A DNA stretch of 17,044 bases from assembly GCA_012839485.1 (NCBI GenBank), contig DUNF01000062.1, positions 1 to 17,044 on the forward strand, in the 5' to 3' direction. The notes beneath the pieces are model-generated. The model ran no database searches. It saw nothing but the letters and a program-made list of their open reading frames with translations, and was not told where the DNA came from. Position numbers and translations under genes: made by a program. The DNA is from Acholeplasmataceae bacterium. Its GTDB lineage: Bacteria; Bacillota_I; Bacilli_A; ML615J-28; CAG-698. Positions 1 through 6,759 of this stretch are shown here, piece by piece; position 1 is the stretch's first letter, and each line of letters begins with the position of its first letter.

Positions 1-233
1 CAATATCATAATCTAATAATAAGCTAGCTGCATTTAATGTTTGTGATCTAACATTGCTATATTTAAATCTTCCTGTGTCAGTCACTATTCCTGTAAATAA
101 AATTTAGAAATGGGGCAAGAAGGAGCTGAAGCTTTATTTACAGGAATAGTGACTGACACAGGAAGATTTAAATATAGCAATGTTAGATCACAAACATTAA
201 ATGCAGCTAGCTTATTATTAGATTATGATATTG
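1..233. repeat. Perfect 101-bp inverted repeat at the window edge (probable fold-back artefact)
   Basis: Bases 1-101 are the exact reverse complement of bases 133-233; I checked this in ten-base blocks along the left arm. The 31-base spacer is 102-132. The right arm lies inside an open reading frame whose protein fits the DHH/DHHA1 phosphoesterase family, so it is the genuine copy. The left arm carries the same codons backwards and has no reading frame of its own. The repeat begins at base 1. A contig that turns back on itself at its end, by a chimeric read or assembler fold-back, explains this best. A real inversion junction is possible but less likely. Confidence 0.93.
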
Positions 234-655
234 ATTTTGAAAAAATATATAATGCTTTATATTTGAAAGATTCGGAAGTTTTAAAATTAGAAGGTTATTT
301 GTACTTAAATTTTAAAACAACAGAAAACGGTGTGGCTTATTTTTATATTGATAAAAAGTTAAGAAAGCAGTATAATATTACTATTGAAGATGCCGCATCG
401 TTAGTTAATTGTTTAGACTCAATTAAAGGAAGTTTAATTTGGGTTTTATTTGTAGAGCAAGACGACAGTACAATTAGAGCTAGAATTAGAAGTAGATATG
501 TGTCTATCGACGATATAGCTAATAATTATCGTGGTGGAGGACATAAGCAAGCAAGCGGAGCTACATTATTAGAAGAAAAAGAAATTGATTTAATTTTAGA
601 AGAATTAGATATTAGATTAAAAGAATTTAAAGAGGAAAGCGGAGGATTAATGTAA
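110..655 (+). CDS. nrnA: DHH/DHHA1-family phosphoesterase, NrnA-like (5'-truncated)
   Basis: This is the C-terminal part of a bifunctional oligoribonuclease/PAP phosphatase-type protein. That family degrades short RNA oligonucleotides (nanoRNA) and dephosphorylates pAp in the cytoplasm. The visible part starts just before a family motif, TGIVTDTGRF (about residues 12-21), and ends in the DHHA1 substrate-binding domain with its glycine-rich GGGHKQASGA signature (about residues 142-151). The N-terminal DHH half with most metal ligands is missing; complete members have roughly 310-330 residues and only 181 are readable here. The ATG at 110 is probably an internal Met: the in-frame codons from 104 (Leu, Glu) still look like protein, and coding is cut by the inverted repeat at about base 101, where an in-frame TAA (98-100) lies in the folded-back arm. 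The stop at 655 is one base before the surE start, so the two genes are probably co-transcribed. Confidence 0.85.
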   Translation: MGQEGAEALFTGIVTDTGRFKYSNVRSQTLNAASLLLDYDIDFEKIYNALYLKDSEVLKLEGYLYLNFKTTENGVAYFYIDKKLRKQYNITIEDAASLVNCLDSIKGSLIWVLFVEQDDSTIRARIRSRYVSIDDIANNYRGGGHKQASGATLLEEKEIDLILEELDIRLKEFKEESGGLM

Positions 656-656
656 C

Positions 657-1388
657 TTGAAGATACTAGTTGTAAATGATGACGGAATTCAATCAGAAGG
701 TTTAAAACGATTAGTTGAAAGAGCTAAGAAATACGGAGAAGTTTTTGTAGTTGCACCTAAATATAATCAATCAGCTACAAGTCACAAAATACTTGTAAGG
801 GGAGGATTTAGTGTTGAAAAAATAAATCTTTTTCCTGGAGTTGAAGCATATGCTATTGATAGCACCCCAGCTGATTGTGTTCGTTTTGCCCATTATCATT
901 TAAAATATGATTTTGATTTAGTGTTATCTGGTGTTAATAAAGGATATAATTTAGGTTTTGATATTTTTTATTCCGGAACTGTGGCCGGAGCAACAGAAGC
1001 TGCTTATACAAAAAGAAGAGGATTTGCTTTATCAGCTAATTATAAATCACTAGCAGGGTTTGAAAAATATTTTGATGATGTTATGGAATTACTATTAAGC
1101 GAAGAATATTGGAATAAAGCTTTAGTATATAATGTGAATTTTCCGATAGAACCAAAAGGAATCAAACTTTCTGTTCAAGGAGATACTTGTTTTGATACTT
1201 ATTTTGAAGAAAAAGAAGGATTATATTATCAATTAGGAACAGGAAACTTAGCTTTAGATAATAACGAAAATAGCGATGCTTATTTAACAAATCGTGGGTA
1301 TGTCACAATCACACCTTTAAGTGGAGATCGCACTAACCAAGAAGTATACAATATTTTAAAAGGAGGAGTAAAAGATGGAAAAAGATAA
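657..1388 (+). CDS. surE: 5'/3'-nucleotidase SurE
   Basis: SurE is a metal-dependent nucleoside-monophosphate phosphatase of the cytoplasm, acting on 5'- and 3'-nucleotides and in some species on short polyphosphate. The 243-residue length fits the family. The N-terminal NDDG motif supplies Asp8 and Asp9, Ser39 lies in NQSA, and Asn94 lies in SGVNKG; these match the known metal-binding set. The SGTVAGATEA segment is also typical. The start is a TTG at 657, chosen because the protein then begins MKILVVNDDG as in homologues; GGAGG at 641-645 is the probable ribosome site, 11 bases upstream. It begins one base after the previous stop and its end overlaps rpoE by 14 bases, so translational coupling is likely. 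An upstream phosphoesterase acting on short RNAs or pAp suggests a nucleotide-salvage cluster (inference). Confidence 0.95.
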   Translation: MKILVVNDDGIQSEGLKRLVERAKKYGEVFVVAPKYNQSATSHKILVRGGFSVEKINLFPGVEAYAIDSTPADCVRFAHYHLKYDFDLVLSGVNKGYNLGFDIFYSGTVAGATEAAYTKRRGFALSANYKSLAGFEKYFDDVMELLLSEEYWNKALVYNVNFPIEPKGIKLSVQGDTCFDTYFEEKEGLYYQLGTGNLALDNNENSDAYLTNRGYVTITPLSGDRTNQEVYNILKGGVKDGKR

Positions 1389-1914
1389 AAATATTTATGA
1401 AGATATGTCAATGGTAGATGTGGCTTTAAAAATTTTAGAAGAAACTAAAAAGCCAGATACGATTGTAAATATAGCTGCAGAAGTATTTAAAAGAAAGGGA
1501 ATAGAAAAAGTAGACCCTCAAGACTATATTCAATTTGAAATTGATTTTATGTTAAGTGGTTATTTTATTTGTTGTGCAGAAGACCTAGAAGGCACAAGAT
1601 TATGGGATTTGAAGTATCGCCAAAATTCTAAACTACTTAATCAAGACAAGACATATATTGATGTTGTTGATGAAGTTTTCTCTGAGGATGCATTAAAATA
1701 CGAAATGCAAGAAGAGTTGTTAGCTCAAGATGAAGATGAAGTATTAGAAGAAGACGAAGAAGAAAGCGATGATGAAACAATTTATGATGACATCTCTGAT
1801 GAAATTGACGAAGAAGATGAAGAAGACGACGAAGATTATGATGAATATGAAGATTTAGATGATGATGAAGATTATGACGATGACGAAGACGATGAGTTTG
1901 AGGACCTTATATAA
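1375..1914 (+). CDS. rpoE: DNA-directed RNA polymerase delta subunit
   Basis: Delta is an RNA polymerase accessory subunit of Bacillota that promotes recycling of the enzyme and raises promoter selectivity and sensitivity to the initiating nucleotide. Residues of about 8-80 form the HARE-HTH-type globular domain, opening with MSMVDVALKIL, and the domain ends in a Leu-Trp-Asp segment. From about residue 112 to the end the chain is almost purely Asp and Glu with scattered Tyr, the disordered acidic tail expected of delta. That tail is encoded by near-repetitive GAT/GAA/GAC codons. The length (179) is normal. AGGAGG (1361-1366) lies inside the surE 3' end and precedes the ATG; the two genes overlap by 14 bases. 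Placement immediately upstream of pyrG matches Bacillus subtilis and supports the call. This is not the sigma-E gene that shares the symbol. Confidence 0.95.
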   Translation: MEKDKNIYEDMSMVDVALKILEETKKPDTIVNIAAEVFKRKGIEKVDPQDYIQFEIDFMLSGYFICCAEDLEGTRLWDLKYRQNSKLLNQDKTYIDVVDEVFSEDALKYEMQEELLAQDEDEVLEEDEEESDDETIYDDISDEIDEEDEEDDEDYDEYEDLDDDEDYDDDEDDEFEDLI

Positions 1915-1939
1915 TTAAAAATAATTCTAAAAATAGTTA

Positions 1940-1968
1940 TAGACAAAAGTTGTAATATTTGGTATAAT
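1940..1968 (+). promoter_or_regulatory. pyrG promoter (sigma-A type, extended -10)
   Basis: A -35 box TAGACA (1940-1945) and a perfect -10 TATAAT (1963-1968) are separated by exactly 17 bases. A TG at 1960-1961 makes it an extended -10. The predicted transcription start is G1975, giving an RNA that begins GAGC and runs straight into the hairpin at 1979-2011. Confidence 0.8.
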
Positions 1969-1978
1969 AATAAAGAGC

Positions 1979-2019
1979 AAAATAGTTCTCTTAAAAGAAG
2001 AGGGCTATTTTTTATTTTT
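1979..2019 (+). terminator. Intrinsic terminator in the pyrG leader; candidate attenuator
   Basis: The arms 1979-1992 and 1998-2011 pair over 14 positions, with two G-T pairs (1986:2004 and 1987:2003), around the five-base loop AAAAG. A T-rich tract follows (2008-2019, one A). It lies between the pyrG promoter and its ribosome site, so transcription from that promoter must pass it. It also lies downstream of rpoE and could end that transcript. Its 5' arm has the pyrimidine run TTCTCTT (1986-1992), the kind of sequence bound by a purine-rich 5' end in known pyrG attenuators. The attenuator role is inference; the terminator itself is clear. Confidence 0.8.
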
Positions 2020-2033
2020 GGTGGAGGTATAAA

Positions 2034-3614
2034 ATGAGTCGCGCTAAGTTTATTTTTGTAACTGGAGGAGTTGTATCCAGTTTAGGGAAGGGGCTAAATG
2101 CAGCATGTTTAGGAAGATTACTAAAAGACAGAGGTCTAAAAGTTTTCATTCAAAAATTTGATCCTTACATTAATGTAGACCCTACAAACATGTCACCATT
2201 GCAACATGGCGAAGTTTTTGTGACCGAAGATGGTGCTGAAGCAGACTTAGACTTAGGCCATTATGAAAGATTCATCGATATTAATTTATCTAAACACTCA
2301 ACAGTTACTTCTGGTAAAGTTTATTTAAGCGTTATTGAAAAAGAACGTCGAGGCGAATTTGATGGACAAACAATTCAAGTAATACCTCACATCACTAATG
2401 CCATTAAAAAATTAATTTATGAAGCAGCGGAAACATCTAAAGCAGATATCGTTATTACAGAAATCGGTGGTACTGTTGGTGATATTGAGTCACTTCCTTT
2501 TATGGAAGCAATAAGACAAGTCCGTAGAGAATTAGGATATGAAAATACAGCTTATATCCATACAACATTAGTTCCTTATCTTACGGCTGCGAAAGAACTA
2601 AAAACAAAGCCAACGCAACACAGCGTTAAAGAATTAAGATCAATTGGTATTATTCCTGATATTATCGTTTTAAGATCAGATAGACCAATTCCTGAATCAC
2701 AAAAGAAAAAGATTGCTTTGTTCTGTGACGTAAAGGATGAGAAAGTTATTGATGTTCCTGACTGTAAGTCTATTTATGAAGTTCCTTATTTATTAAAAGA
2801 ACAAAAATTAGATACTTTAGTGTTAAATCATTTTGGAATAAAAACAAAACCAGTTGATTTAAAAGAATGGGATCAAATGGTTGCGAGAATAAATAATTCA
2901 AAAGAAGAAGTTAAAGTTGCTTTAATTGGTAAGTATGTATCTTTAAAAGATGCTTATTTATCTGTTTATGAAGCTTTATCTCATGGCGGTTTTAATAATT
3001 CCCTTAAAGTAAAGATTGATGCAATTGATTCTACTAAGATAACGGAGAAAAATGTAGCAAAAACACTACAAGCTTATCAAGGTATTATTATTCCTGATGG
3101 TTTTGGTCAAGAAAAAATTGAAGGTTTAATGTTAAGTATTAAATATGCGAGAGAAAATAAAATTCCATTTTTAGGCATTTCGCTAGGAATGCAAGCTGCA
3201 ATTATAGAATATGCAAGATCAATTTTAAATTTAAAAGAGGCTAATTCTTTAGAGCTTGATCCTAATTGTAAAATGCCAGTAATTACTTTAAGAAAAGAAG
3301 GAAAGATGAAGCTAGGTTCGAGTGAAGTTGAAATAACAAATGGAACTCGTATTTATGATGTTTATCAAAAGACAGAAGTTAGTGAAAGATATCGTCATCG
3401 ATATCAATTTAATAAAAAATATTTAGAGGAATTTAAAAATAGTGATTTGATTTGGAGTGGATTTTCTAAAAATGGCACACCAGTTGCAATGGAATTAAAA
3501 GGACATCCTTTCTTTATTGCTGTTCAATATCGACCAGAATTTAAATCAAGACCAAATAGAGCGCATCCATTATTTGGAGAATTTATTAAAGCGTGTTATG
3601 AAAATAAGAGGTGA
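2034..3614 (+). CDS. pyrG: CTP synthase with degenerate glutaminase domain
   Basis: CTP synthase converts UTP to CTP with ATP and nitrogen, normally ammonia released from glutamine by a C-terminal class I amidotransferase domain. The synthetase half (about 1-265) is well conserved: VTGGVVSSLGKG, QKFDPYINVDP, DLGHYERF, GGTVGDIES and KTKPTQHSVKEL are present. The amidotransferase half (about 290-526) is recognisable but altered. The usual GICLGMQ nucleophile motif reads GISLGMQ with Ser383 (TCG, 3180-3182). The usual FHPEF reads YRPEF, so the catalytic His is Arg500 (CGA, 3531-3533), with Glu502 kept. The oxyanion-loop PGGFG reads PDGFG (354-358). I infer loss of glutaminase activity and dependence on free ammonia. 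The reading frame is intact and 526 residues is near normal (about 535), so it is not a pseudogene. A GTGGAGG ribosome site (2021-2027) precedes the ATG. The 3' end overlaps or closely abuts the next gene. Confidence 0.96.
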   Translation: MSRAKFIFVTGGVVSSLGKGLNAACLGRLLKDRGLKVFIQKFDPYINVDPTNMSPLQHGEVFVTEDGAEADLDLGHYERFIDINLSKHSTVTSGKVYLSVIEKERRGEFDGQTIQVIPHITNAIKKLIYEAAETSKADIVITEIGGTVGDIESLPFMEAIRQVRRELGYENTAYIHTTLVPYLTAAKELKTKPTQHSVKELRSIGIIPDIIVLRSDRPIPESQKKKIALFCDVKDEKVIDVPDCKSIYEVPYLLKEQKLDTLVLNHFGIKTKPVDLKEWDQMVARINNSKEEVKVALIGKYVSLKDAYLSVYEALSHGGFNNSLKVKIDAIDSTKITEKNVAKTLQAYQGIIIPDGFGQEKIEGLMLSIKYARENKIPFLGISLGMQAAIIEYARSILNLKEANSLELDPNCKMPVITLRKEGKMKLGSSEVEITNGTRIYDVYQKTEVSERYRHRYQFNKKYLEEFKNSDLIWSGFSKNGTPVAMELKGHPFFIAVQYRPEFKSRPNRAHPLFGEFIKACYENKR

Positions 3615-3619
3615 AGATT

Positions 3620-5041
3620 TTGAGTAAAAAATATGATTGTATTATTGTAGGTGCAGGCCCTAGTGGGATGTATTGTGCCTATGAATTGATGCTTAAAAAG
3701 CCAGAATATAAAGTATTGCTGATAGATAAAGGACATGATATTTATGATCGTCAATGTCCAATCTTGCAAGGCAAAATTGAAAAGTGTCCGGTAGATAGAA
3801 ACGGATATCACGGATGTAAACCAAGTTGTTCAATTTCAACTGGTTTTGGGGGAGCTGGAGCTTATTCAGATGGAAAGTATAATATTACTAACGAATTTGG
3901 CGGTTGGTTAAATGAGTATTTAGATGACGACGAATTAATGGAATTAATTAATTATGTTGATAAATTAAACTTAGAGCATGGTGCAAACCCAGAGATAACT
4001 GATCCTTATACTCCAGAAGTGAGAAAAATTGAAAAGTTAGCAATTGGTGCTGGCTTAAAATTATTAAGAAGTAAAGTAAGACATTTAGGAACGGAAGAGA
4101 ATATTCAAATTCTTAAAAACTTTCGTGACGAAATGGCAAACCATATCGACTATCGTTTTAGAACTAAAGTTGGCGATTTATTAATTGAAGATGATAAATG
4201 TGTTGGTGTTGTTTTGTGTGACGGAACTGAAATCTATGGCGATAATGTCATTTTAGGTGTAGGTAGAGACGGATCTAGTTGGCTTGAAGAAGTCTTACAA
4301 AAGCACGACATTAAATTTAAAAACAACCAAGTAGATATCGGTGTTCGTGTAGAAACAAGCAATATTGTTATGGAAGATATCAATACACATTTATATGAAG
4401 GTAAATTTATCTATCGTTCAAGTGTTGGAACAACAGTTAGAACTTTCTGTTCTAATCCTAGTGGACACGTTGTTGTGGAAAACCAAAATGGGGCAATTTT
4501 GTGTAATGGACACTCATTTAGAGATATTAGATATGGTACAGAAAACACAAACTTTGCTTTATTAGTTTCTCATGAATTTGAAAAACCATTTAATAATCCA
4601 AATGATTTTGCTCATGCTGTTGCAACACTTGCTAATATGTTAAGTTCAGGATCAGTAATTGTTCAAACATATGGTGATATTATTAGAGGAAGACGCTCTA
4701 CAAAAAAACGCCTTAAGGAAGGATTTATCCGCCCAACATTAAAAGAAGCTGTTCCTGGAGATTTAGGATTAGCTTTACCTTATAATACAATGAAGTCAAT
4801 TATCGAAATGATGGATGCATTAAATCATGTCACTCCAGGGATTGCTAGTGATCACACATTGTTCTATGGAGTAGAAGCTAAGTTCTATTCAGCTCGTCCT
4901 GAAGTAAATCGTAATTTTGAAACAAAGATTAAAAACTTATATGTAGCTGGCGATGGTGCTGGTCTAACTAGAGGTTTGGCTCAAGCTGGAGCAAATGGAA
5001 TTCATATCGCAAGAAGTATTGCTAAAAAAGACAAAAAGTAA
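3620..5041 (+). CDS. FAD-dependent dehydrogenase, COG2509-like
   Basis: A predicted cytoplasmic flavoprotein of uncharacterised substrate. Near the N-terminus a Rossmann motif IIVGAGPSG binds the ADP part of FAD. At the C-terminus AGDGAGLTRGLAQAGANG is the second FAD-binding stretch of this superfamily. Between them GFGGAGAYSDGK and a Cys cluster (Cys49, 59, 69 and 73, counting from the GTG at 3611) are typical of the COG2509 'uncharacterised FAD-dependent dehydrogenase' group as I remember it. Start choice: a GTG at 3611 is possible, but GAGGTGA (3608-3614) is an excellent ribosome site five bases before the TTG at 3620, giving MSKKYDCIIVGAG, so I prefer TTG. The ribosome site overlaps the pyrG stop, implying one operon with pyrG. 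A strong terminator follows the stop. The real reaction is unknown. Confidence 0.85.
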   Translation: MSKKYDCIIVGAGPSGMYCAYELMLKKPEYKVLLIDKGHDIYDRQCPILQGKIEKCPVDRNGYHGCKPSCSISTGFGGAGAYSDGKYNITNEFGGWLNEYLDDDELMELINYVDKLNLEHGANPEITDPYTPEVRKIEKLAIGAGLKLLRSKVRHLGTEENIQILKNFRDEMANHIDYRFRTKVGDLLIEDDKCVGVVLCDGTEIYGDNVILGVGRDGSSWLEEVLQKHDIKFKNNQVDIGVRVETSNIVMEDINTHLYEGKFIYRSSVGTTVRTFCSNPSGHVVVENQNGAILCNGHSFRDIRYGTENTNFALLVSHEFEKPFNNPNDFAHAVATLANMLSSGSVIVQTYGDIIRGRRSTKKRLKEGFIRPTLKEAVPGDLGLALPYNTMKSIIEMMDALNHVTPGIASDHTLFYGVEAKFYSARPEVNRNFETKIKNLYVAGDGAGLTRGLAQAGANGIHIARSIAKKDKK

Positions 5042-5047
5042 GATTAT

Positions 5048-5082
5048 AAGCATTAATTAGATATCTAATTAATGCTTTTTTT
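5048..5082 (+). terminator. Intrinsic terminator after the pyrG-FAD oxidoreductase unit
   Basis: A perfect 13-bp stem (5048-5060 with 5065-5077) with a four-base ATAT loop is followed by seven Ts (5076-5082). The whole 5048-5077 is a perfect palindrome. It starts six bases after the stop codon at 5041. Confidence 0.9.
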
Positions 5083-5099
5083 ATTATTTAAAAGAAATA

Positions 5100-5108
5100 T
5101 GATATAAT
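5100..5108 (+). promoter_or_regulatory. Extended -10 promoter of the sirtuin gene
   Basis: TGATATAAT is an extended -10 with a perfect TATAAT at 5103-5108. The -35 region at the right spacing (5080-5085) is poor and lies in the preceding T tract. The predicted start near 5115 falls within AGGAGG (5114-5119), so the leader would be only about 12 bases before the ATG at 5127. Confidence 0.65.
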
Positions 5109-5126
5109 TAAACAGGAGGGATAGTT

Positions 5127-5855
5127 ATGGATAAAATAGAAAGATTAAAAGAGATTATTGAAAGTTCAAATAACATTGTCTTTTTTGGTGGAGCAGGAGT
5201 ATCTACAGCATCAGGCATTCCTGATTTTCGAAGTTCATCAGGTTTATACTCAAGCCAATATAAAAACTTAAGACCAGAGTATATTATTTCTCATTCTTGC
5301 TTTATGAAAGACCCAAAACTTTTTTATACTTTTTATAAAGAGAAAATGATCTTTCCTAATGCAAAACCTAATTATGCTCATATAGCTTTAGCTAAACTAG
5401 AAAAGGAAGGAAAACTAAAAGCAGTTATAACACAAAATATAGATAATTTACACCAAATGGCAGGTAGCAGTCCAAGTAAAGTTATCGAATTACATGGAAG
5501 CGTCTATCGTAACAAATGTATGAAGTGCAAAGAAAAGTATGATTTAGTTTATGTGTTAGATGCAAAACCAGTTCCTTATTGTATGAAGTGTGGTGGTTTA
5601 GTTAAACCAGAAGTTGTATTATACGAAGAACCTTTAAATAATTATGATATTGAAGCAGCCATTAACTATATTGCTCGTTGTGATACCTTGATTGTAGCTG
5701 GAACAAGCCTTACAGTTAACCCAGCTGCAGGTTTGGTTCAATTCTTTAGAGGGACTAATTTTGTTATTATAAATCTATCGGAAACGCCATATGATTTTCT
5801 TGCAACTTTAGTAATTAATGAACCTGTTGATAAAGTTTTTGAAAAGATAATTTAA
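5127..5855 (+). CDS. cobB: NAD-dependent protein deacylase (sirtuin, CobB/SrtN type)
   Basis: Sirtuins remove acyl groups from protein lysines using NAD+, releasing nicotinamide and O-acyl-ADP-ribose. The order of motifs is complete in 242 residues: GAGVSTASGIPDFRS (22-36) for NAD binding, TQNIDNLHQMAGS, then the catalytic His123 in ELHGS. A structural zinc site follows with Cys131, Cys134, Cys152 and Cys155 in two CxxC pairs. VVLYEEPL replaces the VxFGExLP-type loop of many bacterial sirtuins, a variant I recall from other Bacillota. AGTSLTVNPAAGL closes the Rossmann fold. It is transcribed alone: a terminator lies before it and a new extended -10 promoter precedes folD. The ATG at 5127 has AGGAGGG eight bases upstream. 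Substrates cannot be read from the sequence; acetyl-CoA synthetase is the classical bacterial target but is not in this window. Confidence 0.95.
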   Translation: MDKIERLKEIIESSNNIVFFGGAGVSTASGIPDFRSSSGLYSSQYKNLRPEYIISHSCFMKDPKLFYTFYKEKMIFPNAKPNYAHIALAKLEKEGKLKAVITQNIDNLHQMAGSSPSKVIELHGSVYRNKCMKCKEKYDLVYVLDAKPVPYCMKCGGLVKPEVVLYEEPLNNYDIEAAINYIARCDTLIVAGTSLTVNPAAGLVQFFRGTNFVIINLSETPYDFLATLVINEPVDKVFEKII

Positions 5856-5885
5856 AACAAATATAAAGACTTATTTATTAAAAAA

Positions 5886-5894
5886 TGATATAAT
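5886..5894 (+). promoter_or_regulatory. Extended -10 promoter of the folD-pth-mfd operon
   Basis: TGATATAAT repeats exactly the extended -10 used before the sirtuin gene. No good -35 is visible at 16-18 bases. The expected start near 5901 is the first base of AAAGGAG (5901-5907), leaving a leader of about 13 bases before the ATG at 5914. Confidence 0.65.
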
Positions 5895-5913
5895 TAGAAA
5901 AAAGGAGTAAGAT

Positions 5914-6759
5914 ATGAGTCAAATACTAGATGGTCAAATGATTTCAAAAGAAATTAGAGAGAGAATTAAAGAAGAAGTAAATAGACTAGAAGTCAAACCA
6001 AAATTAGTTGTTATTTTAGTAGGAGATGATGATGCAAGTAAAATCTATGTTCGCAACAAAATAAAAGCTTGCGAGAATGTAGGGATAGCAACAGAAGATT
6101 ATATTTTACCAAAAGACACAAGAGAAAAAGAACTAGTAGATTTAATTGAGAAATTAAATAAAAATAAAGAGGTAAATGGAATTTTAGTCCAATTACCACT
6201 TCCAAAACATCTTAATGAAGATACTATTGTTAATACTATTTCTCCAAACAAAGATGTTGATGGGTTAAATATAATCAATCAAGGAAAACTCTTAAATCGT
6301 AAACCTGTTTTAGTGCCTGCAACGCCTAAAGGTATTATTACTTTACTTAAAAGATATTTTGTAGAGATAGAAGGAAAAAGAGTAGTTATTGTGGGAAGGA
6401 GCAAACTTGTAGGTATGCCACTAGCTTTATTGTTTAATCACGCTAATGCTACAGTTACTGTTTGTCATTCATATACTGAAAACTTAAAAGACATTACAAA
6501 GCAAGCAGATATTTTAGTATCTGCTGTAGGTAAGGCTAATTTTATTTCAGGAGATATGATTAAAAAAGATGCAGTTGTAGTTGATGTAGGTATTAATAGA
6601 CAAATGGGTCATATAGTTGGTGATGTAAACTTTAAAGAAGCAATGGAAGTTGCTAGACTAGTAACACCAGTTCCAAAAGGAGTTGGACCAATGACAATTG
6701 CTAGTTTATTGGAAAATGTCTTAGAGTGTTATGACTTACAAAAACGTGATATGAAATGA
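5914..6759 (+). CDS. folD: Bifunctional methylene-THF dehydrogenase/methenyl-THF cyclohydrolase
   Basis: FolD interconverts 5,10-methylene-, methenyl- and 10-formyl-tetrahydrofolate, supplying one-carbon units for purines and for formyl-Met-tRNA. The 281-residue length is normal. Family signatures are present: YVRNK with Tyr45 and the catalytic Lys49, VQLPLPKH, DVDG, the PATPKG segment (PCTPxG in most members; that Cys is not catalytic), the NADP-site GRSKLVGMPLALLF, and VDVGINR. The first gene of an overlapping trio: its TGA stop shares four bases (ATGA) with the pth start. The ATG at 5914 has AAAGGAG at 5901-5907. Confidence 0.97.
   Translation: MSQILDGQMISKEIRERIKEEVNRLEVKPKLVVILVGDDDASKIYVRNKIKACENVGIATEDYILPKDTREKELVDLIEKLNKNKEVNGILVQLPLPKHLNEDTIVNTISPNKDVDGLNIINQGKLLNRKPVLVPATPKGIITLLKRYFVEIEGKRVVIVGRSKLVGMPLALLFNHANATVTVCHSYTENLKDITKQADILVSAVGKANFISGDMIKKDAVVVDVGINRQMGHIVGDVNFKEAMEVARLVTPVPKGVGPMTIASLLENVLECYDLQKRDMK

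Noticed and set aside
1720..1910. Near-repetitive GAT/GAA/GAC tract considered as a DNA repeat
   Set aside because: It is explained by the acidic Asp/Glu tail of the delta subunit and has no regular repeat unit.
3611..3613. GTG at 3611 as the start of the FAD oxidoreductase
   Set aside because: This GTG is part of the ribosome site GAGGTGA for the TTG at 3620; only a poor ribosome site precedes the GTG itself. Not excluded.
3596..3811. Minus-strand open frame of 71 codons over the pyrG/FAD oxidoreductase junction
   Set aside because: It lies opposite two conserved genes, has low-complexity hydrophobic content and no family resemblance; shadow frame.
4365..4565. Plus-strand 66-codon frame inside the FAD oxidoreductase gene
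   Set aside because: Out of frame with a conserved protein and without its own ribosome site; shadow frame.
6011..6205. Minus-strand 64-codon frame inside folD
   Set aside because: Leucine-rich reading of the antisense of a conserved gene; no independent support.
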